Of a stretch of DNA of 64,000 nt, positions 28,740-36,154 are shown one piece after another (position 1 is the first letter of the stretch; each line of letters starts with the position of its first letter). Where the stretch lies: assembly GCA_016722465.1 (NCBI GenBank), contig JADKJC010000001.1, positions 62,001-126,000 on the forward strand, in the 5' to 3' direction. The DNA comes from Chitinophagaceae bacterium (lineage in GTDB: Bacteria; Bacteroidota; Bacteroidia; Chitinophagales; Chitinophagaceae). The translations under genes were made by a program, and so were the position numbers. The notes under the pieces were generated by a model. That model was not told where the DNA came from. It ran no database searches and was given only the letters and a program-made list of their open reading frames with translations.

Positions 28740-29717
28740 TAGTTCAAGTCCAATATTTTCTAATTCTTTTTGTCGTTTTCCTTTACTATAATCTTCATCG
28801 TTGCCATATACAAAATAGGCTTTCAGATACTTGCTTCTTGCAACACTTTGCTGCTCTAAAAAGGTCAGCCATTTTTTTATTTCAGCCCAATTAGGGTTAT
28901 TTCCTACAAAATAAACTATACCGTGATAACGGCCATATTTACAAACTGGACAAGCCCTGGAACCTTTGTCGGGGCCAAAGGCGTGAAAAGGGATGAATGA
29001 TGGTTGGTCTTCGCCAATTTGAAGCCCTGAATGTTGCTCCGTGTCAATTTTTTCCGGGTAGTTTGGAATGTTAAGTCCCAAAATAATATTGTGCTCTGCA
29101 ATTTGCAAGTCGCCTTTTTTAAACACTCTTAAAATGCCGCTGCCACCTCGGGCAGGCAGTTTCTTTCTTTTTTCGCCTGTCAGTAATTTGTCATCATCAA
29201 ACACAAATTCGTCAATGTAATATTCTTTGCCAATAGTTGGTTCTTTTATAGAAGGGTGTATATGTGCTTCAAAGTTACTATTTGGATAGGGCGCAGGTCT
29301 AACAGTGTATATGGAGTATTTGCCATTTACATCTGATTTTACCCAACCACGAATGTAGCCATGTCTTACAACCCTTGGGTCTAATCCTTGTTTGCCGGCA
29401 TAGACACCATTAATATCTGTATGGTAATAATAAAGAATGACATCTGGCGCAGGAGTTTTGCCATCCAGCTTGTATATTGTACCGGTAATTAACAGTTTTT
29501 GCCCTTTTTGTGTCCAACCTGCACTGGTGTCAATTGATTTGATATTTTCGGGCAAACCAATGTACATAAACTCACCATTTTCAAACGGCCCGCCAACAAT
29601 GCCGCTTTTAGTATTTAAATTTTCAATATTTGAAGACGCTTGTTTTGTTTGTCCATTGCAACCTGTTATACTGTTGAACAGAAAAACAAAAAGTCCGAAA
29701 TGAATTAGTCGTTTCAT
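28719..29717 (-). CDS. Lipoprotein-like intradiol-dioxygenase/thioredoxin-like fusion (frameshifted)
   Basis: 332 residues as read; about 399 if the frameshift near 28741 is repaired. Start ATG 29717: MKRLIHFGLFVFLFNSITGC ends in a Cys that fits a lipoprotein signal. Residues about 75-205 resemble the beta-sandwich of intradiol ring-cleavage dioxygenases (LLITGTIYKLDGKTPAPDVI, YYYHTDINGVYAGK, RGWVKSDVNGKYSIYTVRPA, PYP, HIHPS), keeping the HIH pair expected to bind iron. Residues about 240 onward resemble a thioredoxin-like domain with CPVC near 256. Activity on an aromatic ring is uncertain; many secreted relatives have unknown substrates. The gene lies between two attC-like sites and has no obvious own promoter. 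Confidence 0.7.
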   Translation of the reverse strand: MKRLIHFGLFVFLFNSITGCNGQTKQASSNIENLNTKSGIVGGPFENGEFMYIGLPENIKSIDTSAGWTQKGQKLLITGTIYKLDGKTPAPDVILYYYHTDINGVYAGKQGLDPRVVRHGYIRGWVKSDVNGKYSIYTVRPAPYPNSNFEAHIHPSIKEPTIGKEYYIDEFVFDDDKLLTGEKRKKLPARGGSGILRVFKKGDLQIAEHNIILGLNIPNYPEKIDTEQHSGLQIGEDQPSFIPFHAFGPDKGSRACPVCKYGRYHGIVYFVGNNPNWAEIKKWLTFLEQQSVARSKYLKAYFVYGNDEDYSKGKRQKELENIGLELNIKILP

Positions 29718-29741
29718 ATTTGCAGAGTGTTTATTTAGTTT

Positions 29742-29822
29742 ACTCAACGAACAGGGCTTGGCAAAGTACGGGAAATAGAATTCCGTCCGCCCGTATTTTG
29801 CCAAGACTCATTTCAGCTGTTG
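29742..29822 (-). repeat. attC-like imperfect palindrome 2
   Basis: 81 bases. The long stem is CTTGGCAAAGTACGGG (29757-29772) against CCCGTATTTTGCCAAG (29790-29805), with one mismatch. Outer ends on the minus strand are CAACAGC and GTTGAGT; the latter matches the integron R' box GTTRRRY. It begins 22 bases after the ankyrin gene's stop and ends 25 bases before the next gene's ATG, the position expected of attC in a cassette. Confidence 0.6.
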
Positions 29823-29843
29823 TTTTTTTTGACCCTCTATTGT

Positions 29844-30587
29844 TTAGCTACTTAAATATTTGTTTGGAACATTTGCCGGAATATAGTCAATCCCATAATT
29901 TGATTTTATCAGCAGCGATACGACTTCATAAATTTGCTTTTCTGTTCTTTGAAATTGCCTTAGCAACCCCATCATTGAATAACTTATCGGGTTTACAGAA
30001 GGAACAAATGTTTCCCACTCATAACCTTTTCCCCAAATAAGACCTTTTACAGTTATTGTCAAGTCTGCATTTTGTGAAACCAAAAATTTTAAAACATCAA
30101 AACTCTTATTTGCATCTTGGTTAACTGTATGAAAAATTGGGGTTTGTCCACCGAAACCATTTTCGTCAAGACCTGCTTTTGAATTAATGTCTGCTCCGTG
30201 TTTTACAAGAATTTCAGCACAAGAGAGATGGTTATACTCTGCACAAATATGCAAAAGCGAAATTTTATATAGCGGTGTAAAAGTACAATCAAAAGAATAT
30301 TTTTTTGTTACAGCAGTATTGTCTGTAGTTAATTGTGCGTCAAGCAAAGTTGCGTTGTCCAACAAAACAGAAAGCAATACGTTGTCTTCAAAATCCAACC
30401 CAACGTCCACAAAAGCCTTAATACAATTTTTGAATAATGGTCCACGAGTGTACATATTTATGAGTTCATAAATCAGCGGCTTCCCATTAACTATTTCGTT
30501 TGGATTTACTCCATTTTCAAAGCATTCTTTTATTCCGTCAACAGAATGTAGTTCAAAGTCAGTAATTATTCTCTCTAAATAATTCAT
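29844..30587 (-). CDS. Ankyrin-repeat protein
   Basis: 247 residues, no signal peptide, so probably cytoplasmic. Ankyrin repeats are visible at about residues 110-134 (LHICAEYNHLSCAEILVKHGADIN) and 147-177 (QTPIFHTVNQDANKSFDVLKFL), with weaker copies before (GIKECFENGVNPNE) and after (VSLLIKSNYGID). Ankyrin repeats bind proteins; no partner is suggested here. The gene is flanked closely by two attC-like palindromes on the same strand, so it looks like a single-gene mobile cassette. Confidence 0.8.
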   Translation of the reverse strand: MNYLERIITDFELHSVDGIKECFENGVNPNEIVNGKPLIYELINMYTRGPLFKNCIKAFVDVGLDFEDNVLLSVLLDNATLLDAQLTTDNTAVTKKYSFDCTFTPLYKISLLHICAEYNHLSCAEILVKHGADINSKAGLDENGFGGQTPIFHTVNQDANKSFDVLKFLVSQNADLTITVKGLIWGKGYEWETFVPSVNPISYSMMGLLRQFQRTEKQIYEVVSLLIKSNYGIDYIPANVPNKYLSS

Positions 30588-30621
30588 TTGATTTGAAAGA
30601 TTAAGGCCTCTCTAAAATAAC

Positions 30622-30685
30622 AGTCAACGGTCAGGGCTTACCCAAAGTTTGGGATTAGCATTCCGTCTGCCGGTAACGCTGTTGA
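30622..30685 (-). repeat. attC-like imperfect palindrome 3
   Basis: 64 bases. Central inverted arms GCTTACCCAAA and TTTGGGATTAGC; on the minus strand it starts TCAACAGC and ends AAGCCCTGACCGTTGACT, closely matching the end of element 2 (AAGCCCTGTTCGTTGAGT). It ends 34 bases before the ankyrin gene's ATG. Confidence 0.55.
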
Positions 30686-30808
30686 TTGAAATTGTTTTGA
30701 TAAAGTTAAGAATTGCTGTTGAATGTTGCTTGTCCGGCCAGGACTGAAGTTGGGGTTTGCAAACCGCTGATTGTACTTTCGTCCAGTCACTCTTTTGGCT
30801 ATCCCTAT

Positions 30809-30823
30809 GTTGTACGCCATTTT
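30809..30823 (-). repeat. Left copy of a 15-nt inverted repeat
   Basis: AAAATGGCGTACAAC on the minus strand; an identical copy lies on the plus strand at 31510-31524. The pair brackets the lipocalin-like gene. Confidence 0.6.
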
Positions 30824-30907
30824 AGTCAGTCTAACTAAGTCCTTTTTGTCTTTTGTTAGAGCTATAATGGAAAATATCAGTTATAATTATTGAATAGTTT
30901 AACTTAT

Positions 30908-31378
30908 CTACTTGGGAATTTCTCTGTCAAAAACCCAAATGCTATGATGATTCTTAGGCCTACCTGTGAATACTTCGTCAGCAATAAGTTCATTTTGATT
31001 TGCCCCAAATTTATAATTTACACTATTTAAGTAATTCTTTCTCCACATTGTGGCTTGCAAACTATTTTCTTTCTGTTCCAATTTACCTTTGAATATTATT
31101 TTCACTCTTCTTGTCTTACCATCAGTAAGCATTCTGAAACCTATTTTCTTTTTTTTGTCACCATAAATGTGATTTATCTTCAAGCTAAATTTATTACTAT
31201 CTTGCTTGATAACGAATATTTGGCCGGTAAGCCCATTAAGGTTGTCATTTTTATCTAAATTACTTTTTTCAAAATTTAGAACCCAAGTCCCACTAAAATT
31301 AGGTGCCTGGGCAAATGTTTGCAATTGATACACAAATAAGCCAATTACTGTCAATAAAATCCTTAACTTTTTGCTCAT
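30908..31378 (-). CDS. Exported lipocalin-like protein
   Basis: 156 residues from ATG 31378 (MSKKLRILLTVIGLFVYQLQTFAQ is a signal peptide); an ATG eight codons upstream (31402) is an alternative. The mature part opens with FSGTWVLNFEKSNLD, a pattern common in small secreted Bacteroidota proteins with a lipocalin-like barrel, followed by alternating beta strands (IFVIKQDSNKFSLKI, RRVKIIFKGKL, LIADEVFTGR). The ligand is unknown. It lies upstream of attC-like site 3 and is bracketed by a 15-nt inverted repeat, so it may be part of the same mobile region. Confidence 0.65.
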   Translation of the reverse strand: MSKKLRILLTVIGLFVYQLQTFAQAPNFSGTWVLNFEKSNLDKNDNLNGLTGQIFVIKQDSNKFSLKINHIYGDKKKKIGFRMLTDGKTRRVKIIFKGKLEQKENSLQATMWRKNYLNSVNYKFGANQNELIADEVFTGRPKNHHSIWVFDREIPK

Positions 31379-31402
31379 ACTTTTTTTGTTGTTTATTTTC
31401 AA

Positions 31403-31921
31403 AGGTCGTTTCGAATGTTTTAGCGTCTTACAATTTTATGTTAAAAATCAATTTTAATCTTGCTTAATTTGGAAAGATGGGACTTGAAATTTAAGACGGG
31501 GTTGTCAAAAAAATGGCGTACAACTCATAATATATACAACTCTTGTCCCTCCCTATTCATTTGATTCAAAAATTACAGAATGAATTACATCTTTTTGAAT
31601 TGACATCTTATAAATCACTCCTGTAAACATCCCACCATCTTCTTCCCCACCAAGGCTATTTCAGCCGTTTCCGTCAGGGTGATTTCACCCTTTCTCCTGT
31701 AGTACAAACAATGATAAACCGGCAATGAAACCGCTGAAAAATGATGCCCTGCCCAGGGGCTGCCGGATGGAAATGGAAAACCCGGTGAAGCCCCTCCGAT
31801 CCTCCCCAACAGCGAGGTGGAAGAAGCCTGGCTATTGTGCCGGATTTGGAATGAACAGCCGGAACTGCTGACCCCCATTGCTTTACAGCCAAAAGCCCCA
31901 ACAGCAAAGCATTTCAGCCCC
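31403..31921. other. Intergenic region upstream of rpsA
   Basis: About 500 bases. Holds the right copy of the 15-nt inverted repeat (31510-31524). From about 31640 to 31920 base composition is visibly richer in C and G than the surroundings, with open frames on both strands that show no recognisable protein; a minus-strand frame at 31615-31923 ends ITLTETAEIALVGKKMVG, which could be a remnant. I do not call a gene. Confidence 0.45.
31510..31524 (+). repeat. Right copy of a 15-nt inverted repeat
   Basis: AAAATGGCGTACAAC, inverted with respect to 30809-30823. Confidence 0.6.
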
Positions 31922-31963
31922 ACTCTCCACTCTCAATTCTCCATTTTCAATTATCAATTATCA
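31922..31963. repeat. Heptad array R2, six units
   Basis: Six perfect heptads, two starting AC and four starting AT (ACTCTCC, ATTTTCA, ATTATCA), about 45 bases upstream of the rpsA promoter. Confidence 0.75.
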
Positions 31964-32008
31964 TTTAAAAAAACTCCCCTTTTTCTTCCCAAAACCCACA
32001 CAATGCCT

Positions 32009-32016
32009 TACCTTCG
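32009..32016 (+). promoter_or_regulatory. -7 element of the rpsA promoter
   Basis: TACCTTCG, the same octamer as in the S10 operon promoter and followed by a similar C/G-rich start region (CCGTCCCG). The -33 TTG is poor (TTC with slightly long spacing). It overlaps codons of a longer rpsA frame, showing that translation does not begin at the ATG at 32003. Confidence 0.5.
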
Positions 32017-32047
32017 CCGTCCCGTTAAAAAAACCGGGGATTTTATT

Positions 32048-34120
32048 ATGTCATTCAATATTATTAAACAATTAAACGCAGATGCACAGGAAGGTGCTGC
32101 TTCGCCAGAAGCTGAACCTGCTGCGGTAACAAACGTGCCTGTGGAAGCTGCTGCCGAAGTAGCCGAAACACCTGCTGTGGAAGCAGTAGTTGAAACACCT
32201 GCCACTGAAGCCGTAACTACTGAACCGGTAGTAGCTGCCAAGCCGGTAGTAGAAAGGATCGTAACTGCTCACGACGACTTTGACTGGAGTGTTGACAAAC
32301 GCAACGTTACCAGCTACAACAAAGCCGAAAAAGAAAAGTACGACAAAGTGTACGATGACACTTTTAAACAGATCAACGACGGTGAAATGGTACAGGCAAC
32401 TGTAGAAGCCATCACTAAAACGGATGCTGTTGTAAACATCGGCTTTAAAAGCGACGGACTGATTTCTCTCAACGAATTCAGGGATATCCCCGGCGGCATT
32501 AAAGTGGGTGACCTTGTAGAAGTAATGGTGGTAGAAAAAGAAGACAGGGAAGGTAACCTGCACCTGAGCCGTAAACAAGCCCGTACCAGCCGTGCCTGGG
32601 AAAAAATTGTTGACCTGCACAAAACTGGTGAAATTGTTACCGGTTTGGTTACCAGCAAAACAAAGGGTGGACTTATCGTGGATGTTCATGGTATGGAAAC
32701 ATTCTTACCAGGTTCTCAGATCGACGTTAAACCAGTTACAGATTATGATCAGTTTGTTGGTAAAACAATGGAATTTAAAGTGGTTAAAATCAATGAGACC
32801 ATTAAGAACGCCGTTGTATCTCACAAAGCGCTTATTGAAAGTGATATCGAAGCACAAAGAGCAGAAATTATCGGCAAGCTGGAGAAAGGACAGGTACTGG
32901 AAGGTACTATCAAAAACATCACCGACTTCGGTGCGTTTCTTGACCTTGGCGGCTTAGACGGATTGCTGTACATCACTGATATTTCATGGGGCCGCATCAA
33001 CCACCCAACTGAGGTGTTGAAAATGGACCAGAAACTGAACGTGGTTGTTCTTGACTTTGATGATGATAAAAAACGTATCAGCCTTGGCCTGAAACAATTG
33101 ACGCCGCATCCATGGGATACGTTGGGTGAAAAAATTAAAGAAGGTGAAATTGTAAAAGGTAAAGTAGTGAACATTGAAGACTACGGCGCTTTCTTAGAGA
33201 TCATGCCTGGTGTTGAAGGGTTGGTACACGTAAGTGAAATTACCTGGGCTAACACACCGGTTAATGCTAAAGAATTTTTCAAATTAAATGATGAATACGA
33301 AGCTAAGATTGTAACACTTGATAAAGACACCCGTAAAATGAGTTTGTCTATCAAGCAAATGAGTAACGATCCATGGAGTGAGATCGATGTGAAATTCCCA
33401 GAAGGAAGTAAGCACACCGGTGTTGTTAAAAACATCACTCCTTACGGCGTATTTGTAGAACTGGCTACCGGTATCGGTGGTATGGTTCACATCAGCGACC
33501 TGAGCTGGTTAAAGCGTTTCAACAATCCAAATGAATACACCAAGGTTGGTAACAACATTGATGTGATCATTTTAAACATTGACAAAGACGGACGCAAACT
33601 TCAGTTAGGACACAAACAAATTGAAGAAGATCCATGGAACAGCTTAGAAGGCACATTCCCTGTTGGTAGTGTTCACGAAGGTACTGTTATCAAAAAAGAT
33701 GACAAGGGTGCTGTAGTGCAGTTACCATACGGCCTGGAAGGTTTTGCTCCTAACCGTCATCTTGCAAAAGAAGATGGTAAAACAATTGTAGCTGACGAAG
33801 TGAACAAGTTCATGGTAATTGAATTTGACCGCAACGACAAACGCATTGTTTTGAGTCATACCCGTTTGTGGGAACAGGCGATTGAAGAAGTAAAACAAGC
33901 TGAATTCAAAGAGAAGAAAGCAGATGCTGAAGTAACCAAGAAAGCAGTGAAAAACCTGCAGAGCAAAGTAGAGAAATCCACTTTAGGTGACTTAGGTGCA
34001 CTGGCTGATATTAAAGCCAAGCTGGATGGCGCCGCTGCTGCTGCAGCTGCAACAACACCTGCTGTTGAAGCACCTGCTGCTCCTGAAGCACCTGCTGCTG
34101 AAGAGCCTGCTGCTGAATAA
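32048..34120 (+). CDS. rpsA: 30S ribosomal protein S1
   Basis: 690 residues from ATG 32048 (MSFNIIKQLNADAQEG). S1 binds mRNA on the 30S subunit. Six S1/OB domains begin at about residues 110, 194, 281, 365, 454 and 539; domains 3-5 are closest to consensus (DFGAFLDLGGLDGLLYITDI, DYGAFLEIMPGVEGLVHVSE). Both ends are Ala/Pro/Glu/Val-rich low complexity (residues 14-70 and the last 40), which lengthens it relative to Proteobacterial S1 (about 557). A frame open from 31817 and an ATG at 32003 were rejected because a heptad array and a promoter -7 element lie inside that stretch. Followed by a strong terminator, so monocistronic. Confidence 0.93.
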   Translation: MSFNIIKQLNADAQEGAASPEAEPAAVTNVPVEAAAEVAETPAVEAVVETPATEAVTTEPVVAAKPVVERIVTAHDDFDWSVDKRNVTSYNKAEKEKYDKVYDDTFKQINDGEMVQATVEAITKTDAVVNIGFKSDGLISLNEFRDIPGGIKVGDLVEVMVVEKEDREGNLHLSRKQARTSRAWEKIVDLHKTGEIVTGLVTSKTKGGLIVDVHGMETFLPGSQIDVKPVTDYDQFVGKTMEFKVVKINETIKNAVVSHKALIESDIEAQRAEIIGKLEKGQVLEGTIKNITDFGAFLDLGGLDGLLYITDISWGRINHPTEVLKMDQKLNVVVLDFDDDKKRISLGLKQLTPHPWDTLGEKIKEGEIVKGKVVNIEDYGAFLEIMPGVEGLVHVSEITWANTPVNAKEFFKLNDEYEAKIVTLDKDTRKMSLSIKQMSNDPWSEIDVKFPEGSKHTGVVKNITPYGVFVELATGIGGMVHISDLSWLKRFNNPNEYTKVGNNIDVIILNIDKDGRKLQLGHKQIEEDPWNSLEGTFPVGSVHEGTVIKKDDKGAVVQLPYGLEGFAPNRHLAKEDGKTIVADEVNKFMVIEFDRNDKRIVLSHTRLWEQAIEEVKQAEFKEKKADAEVTKKAVKNLQSKVEKSTLGDLGALADIKAKLDGAAAAAAATTPAVEAPAAPEAPAAEEPAAE

Positions 34121-34142
34121 TCATTCAAAAGCAATTTGATAT

Positions 34143-34177
34143 AATCCCACTGCAGTGATGCAGTGGGATTGTTTTTT
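34143..34177 (+). terminator. Intrinsic terminator of rpsA
   Basis: Perfect 12-base-pair stem AATCCCACTGCA / TGCAGTGGGATT with a GTGA loop, followed by GTTTTTTG, 22 bases after the rpsA stop. Confidence 0.92.
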
Positions 34178-34337
34178 GTTACCGGCAGTGGAAAGATTGA
34201 TTGGGCTGCAGTGGCGACGCTCCGTTCAACAGTTGTATTTTAATTGGGCGATTTTTCACGCCGGGCAATGCAACAGGTTTTGGATTGCTTTTGTTAAAAT
34301 TTTTAATTGTGCTGCCTTCAATTGCATTCCTTAATTG

Positions 34338-34357
34338 CACTGCCCTTCAGGGCAGTG
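34338..34357. repeat. REP-like palindrome A
   Basis: CACTGCCCT / AGGGCAGTG, nine perfect pairs around two bases. First of three adjacent, unrelated palindromes in the rpsA downstream spacer; no T tract. Confidence 0.7.
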
Positions 34358-34380
34358 ATAAAATAACTCCTCCGCTCCTC

Positions 34381-34417
34381 CGTGCTTTAGCCCAAAGAAT
34401 ATTCGGGCTAAAGCACG
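34381..34417. repeat. REP-like palindrome B
   Basis: CGTGCTTTAGCCC / GGGCTAAAGCACG, thirteen perfect pairs around an 11-base loop. Similar to interspersed palindromes common in Bacteroidota intergenic DNA. Confidence 0.75.
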
Positions 34418-34426
34418 GGTATGTTA

Positions 34427-34466
34427 TTTTTAATTACCCTGACCTAAAGGTCAGGGCAATTAAAAA
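34427..34466. repeat. REP-like palindrome C
   Basis: Stem about 18 bases each side of a TAAA loop; core CCCTGACC / GGTCAGGG flanked by TTTTTAATT and AATTAAAAA, one mismatch pair inside. Confidence 0.75.
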
Positions 34467-34617
34467 TCTTAACTTAATTACATTTCACAACAGCTCACAA
34501 AGTGGTTAAGCCGAAACGGATAACCATTGCAGTTTTGCCACTTATCTTTCTTTGCGTGGAAAACAATTAATCCATAACGATGTTGTTACTTTGCAGGCAG
34601 AAAGTGAACAACATATC

Positions 34618-35082
34618 ATGAGAGATCAATCGAATAAGTATTTTTACCTGATGGCTTTACTAATGGGCAGTGTGCTGGCGGTAGTGGGCATTATTGTGCT
34701 GGCATTTTATATCCTGAAATTGTTTGCCATCACCCTATTCAATATTCCCGGCTCCAGTTATTTATTTGAATTATTCATTGTCATCATTCCATACCTGATA
34801 TTGTTTGCTGCTTATTATCTTGTTCATACACAGGTATCCGCATCAAGGCGTTCGGCAGCCGCAGGGGTTGCAAGGATATTGCTCACCACCGGCAGTTTGA
34901 TCTGTGTTACCGGGCTGGTATTGTCGCTGGTGATCTTCTTTAAAGTAAAGGCACAATGGCTTACCATCTTCAATGAATATGCCAACCACACTTTTGCCTT
35001 GCATTTGATATTGATCCTGATCAGTGCAGGTATACTGGCTACAGGTGATCCAAAAGAAAAGAGCTGGCTGGAGCGGCAGTAA
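34618..35082 (+). CDS. Four-helix membrane protein, unknown function
   Basis: 154 residues from ATG 34618 (MRDQSNKYFYLMALLMGSVL); a frame start at 34552 would add 22 unlikely residues. Four hydrophobic segments are visible at about 10-38, 50-72, 85-110 and 125-145, ending in a charged tail (GDPKEKSWLERQ). No domain recognised. It stands alone between the REP-like palindromes and a heptad array that begins four bases after its stop. Confidence 0.65.
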   Translation: MRDQSNKYFYLMALLMGSVLAVVGIIVLAFYILKLFAITLFNIPGSSYLFELFIVIIPYLILFAAYYLVHTQVSASRRSAAAGVARILLTTGSLICVTGLVLSLVIFFKVKAQWLTIFNEYANHTFALHLILILISAGILATGDPKEKSWLERQ

Positions 35083-35085
35083 ACC

Positions 35086-35127
35086 GTTGATCGTTACTTG
35101 TTGGTCGTTGCTCGTTGGGTGTATTAA
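35086..35127. repeat. Heptad array R3a, six units
   Basis: Heptads all starting GT (GTTGATC, GTTACTT, GTTGGTC and so on), just after the membrane protein gene's stop. Confidence 0.7.
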
Positions 35128-35162
35128 ATTAAATGCAGTTTTTCATTTACAAAAGCGCCCCC

Positions 35163-35190
35163 ACTTTCCATTTTCAATTTTCAATTATTC
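35163..35190. repeat. Heptad array R3b, four units
   Basis: Heptads starting AC or AT (ACTTTCC, then ATTTTCA twice, ATTATTC), running into the 3' end of the oxidoreductase gene. Confidence 0.65.
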
Positions 35191-36125
35191 ATCCCTCCAT
35201 TCGCAATCGCTCTTGCTGCAATCCATCCCGTTGTCCACGCATTTTGAAAATTAAAGCCGCCGGTAATGCCATCCACATTAATTACTTCGCCTGCAAAAAA
35301 CAGGTTGGGCACAATTTTACTCTGCATGGTATTGTGATCAATTTCGTTGAGTGAAATCCCACCGGCTGTTACAAACTCTTCTTTAAAAGTTGTTTTGCCT
35401 TTCACTGCAAATTCCTGTGCACATAAATTTTTGATGAATTTGTTTTGTGCTGTGGCAGGCAGATCGGTAAGGCGTATATCTTCATTGATACCGGATTGCT
35501 GCACCAGGTATTGCCACAAGCGTTGAGGCAAGCCAAACACATTGCAGTTGGTGATTTTTTTGGCAGCCAGTTCAAAACGCAGCTGCTGGAATTTTTCTCT
35601 TAACGTATTTTCATTGTAATCACTCAGCCAGTTTACTACGATGCTGAAATGCCAGTTGGCTTTGGCTAATTCTATTGCTGCAAAAGAAGATAATTTTAAA
35701 ATGGCCGGCCCACTCATTCCCCAGTGTGTGATGAGCAACGGACCGGAAGAGGTCAACTTACTGCCTATGATTTTCACCGTGGCATTTTCAACAGACAAGC
35801 CCATCAATGCAGTAATGCCGTTGCCAGGTATATTAAAAGTGAACAGCGAAGGCACCGGCGCTTCAATGGTATGCCCCATTTTCTTCAGCCAGTCAAACTG
35901 TATTGCTTTAGGATAACCACCACTTGCAATGCATACATAATCTGCGATAATATTCTTTCCATCCTTAAACGCTATCCGCCATTGCTTACCCGCTATTGAC
36001 GAATCTCTATTCACTATTGACCATTCACCAAAATCCTGAACGGAGTCGAAGGAAACCATTGACAATTGCTCCACCTCCCTGTTCATCAATATCTCCACCC
36101 CATATCGATTCGCTTCCTTCATCAA
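35181..36125 (-). CDS. FAD-dependent oxidoreductase (HI0933/YhiN family), C-terminal part of a frameshifted gene
   Basis: 314 residues in this frame. With the fragment at 36155-36484 it forms one HI0933-family flavoprotein of about 430 residues; relatives reduce unknown substrates using FAD and NAD(P)H. Visible: ADYVCIASGGYPKA, GHTIEAPVPSLFTFNIPG, GPLLITHWGMSGPAILKLSS, and the C-terminal FAD block KTTFKEEFVTAGGISLNEID plus FFAGEVINVDGITGGFNFQNAWTTG. The frames join if one C is added (TTCCG to TTCCCG at about 36160-36164), giving MFPITDSSQ. An insert of about 27 residues near the start (SMVSFDSVQDFGEWSIVNRD) is encoded by a heptad array (35994-36028) plus a TTCGACTCCGTTCAGGA-type repeat and is foreign to the family. 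Confidence 0.8.
   Translation of the reverse strand: MMKEANRYGVEILMNREVEQLSMVSFDSVQDFGEWSIVNRDSSIAGKQWRIAFKDGKNIIADYVCIASGGYPKAIQFDWLKKMGHTIEAPVPSLFTFNIPGNGITALMGLSVENATVKIIGSKLTSSGPLLITHWGMSGPAILKLSSFAAIELAKANWHFSIVVNWLSDYNENTLREKFQQLRFELAAKKITNCNVFGLPQRLWQYLVQQSGINEDIRLTDLPATAQNKFIKNLCAQEFAVKGKTTFKEEFVTAGGISLNEIDHNTMQSKIVPNLFFAGEVINVDGITGGFNFQNAWTTGWIAARAIANGGMNN
35994..36063 (-). repeat. Heptad array R4 inside a coding region
   Basis: Five perfect heptads on the minus strand (GTGAATG, GTCAATA, GTGAATA, GAGATTC, and GTCAATA again) at 35994-36028, preceded by a CCTTCGACTCCG-containing segment (36036-36052) and another GTCAATG (36057-36063). Translated in frame within the oxidoreductase gene. 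Confidence 0.75.
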
Positions 36126-36154
36126 ACAATCAATGATTGTCTGTGAAGAATCAG

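Noticed and set aside
30638..30820. Minus-strand 60-codon frame overlapping attC-like site 3
   Set aside because: Its last third is the palindrome itself and the rest has no protein features; more likely read-through of recombination-site DNA.
31615..31923. Minus-strand 102-codon frame upstream of rpsA
   Set aside because: No recognisable family and open frames exist on both strands of this C/G-richer stretch; a remnant cannot be excluded.
31817..32047. Longer rpsA with start at or before 32003
   Set aside because: This stretch contains heptad array R2 and the TACCTTCG promoter element, and the residues do not match S1.
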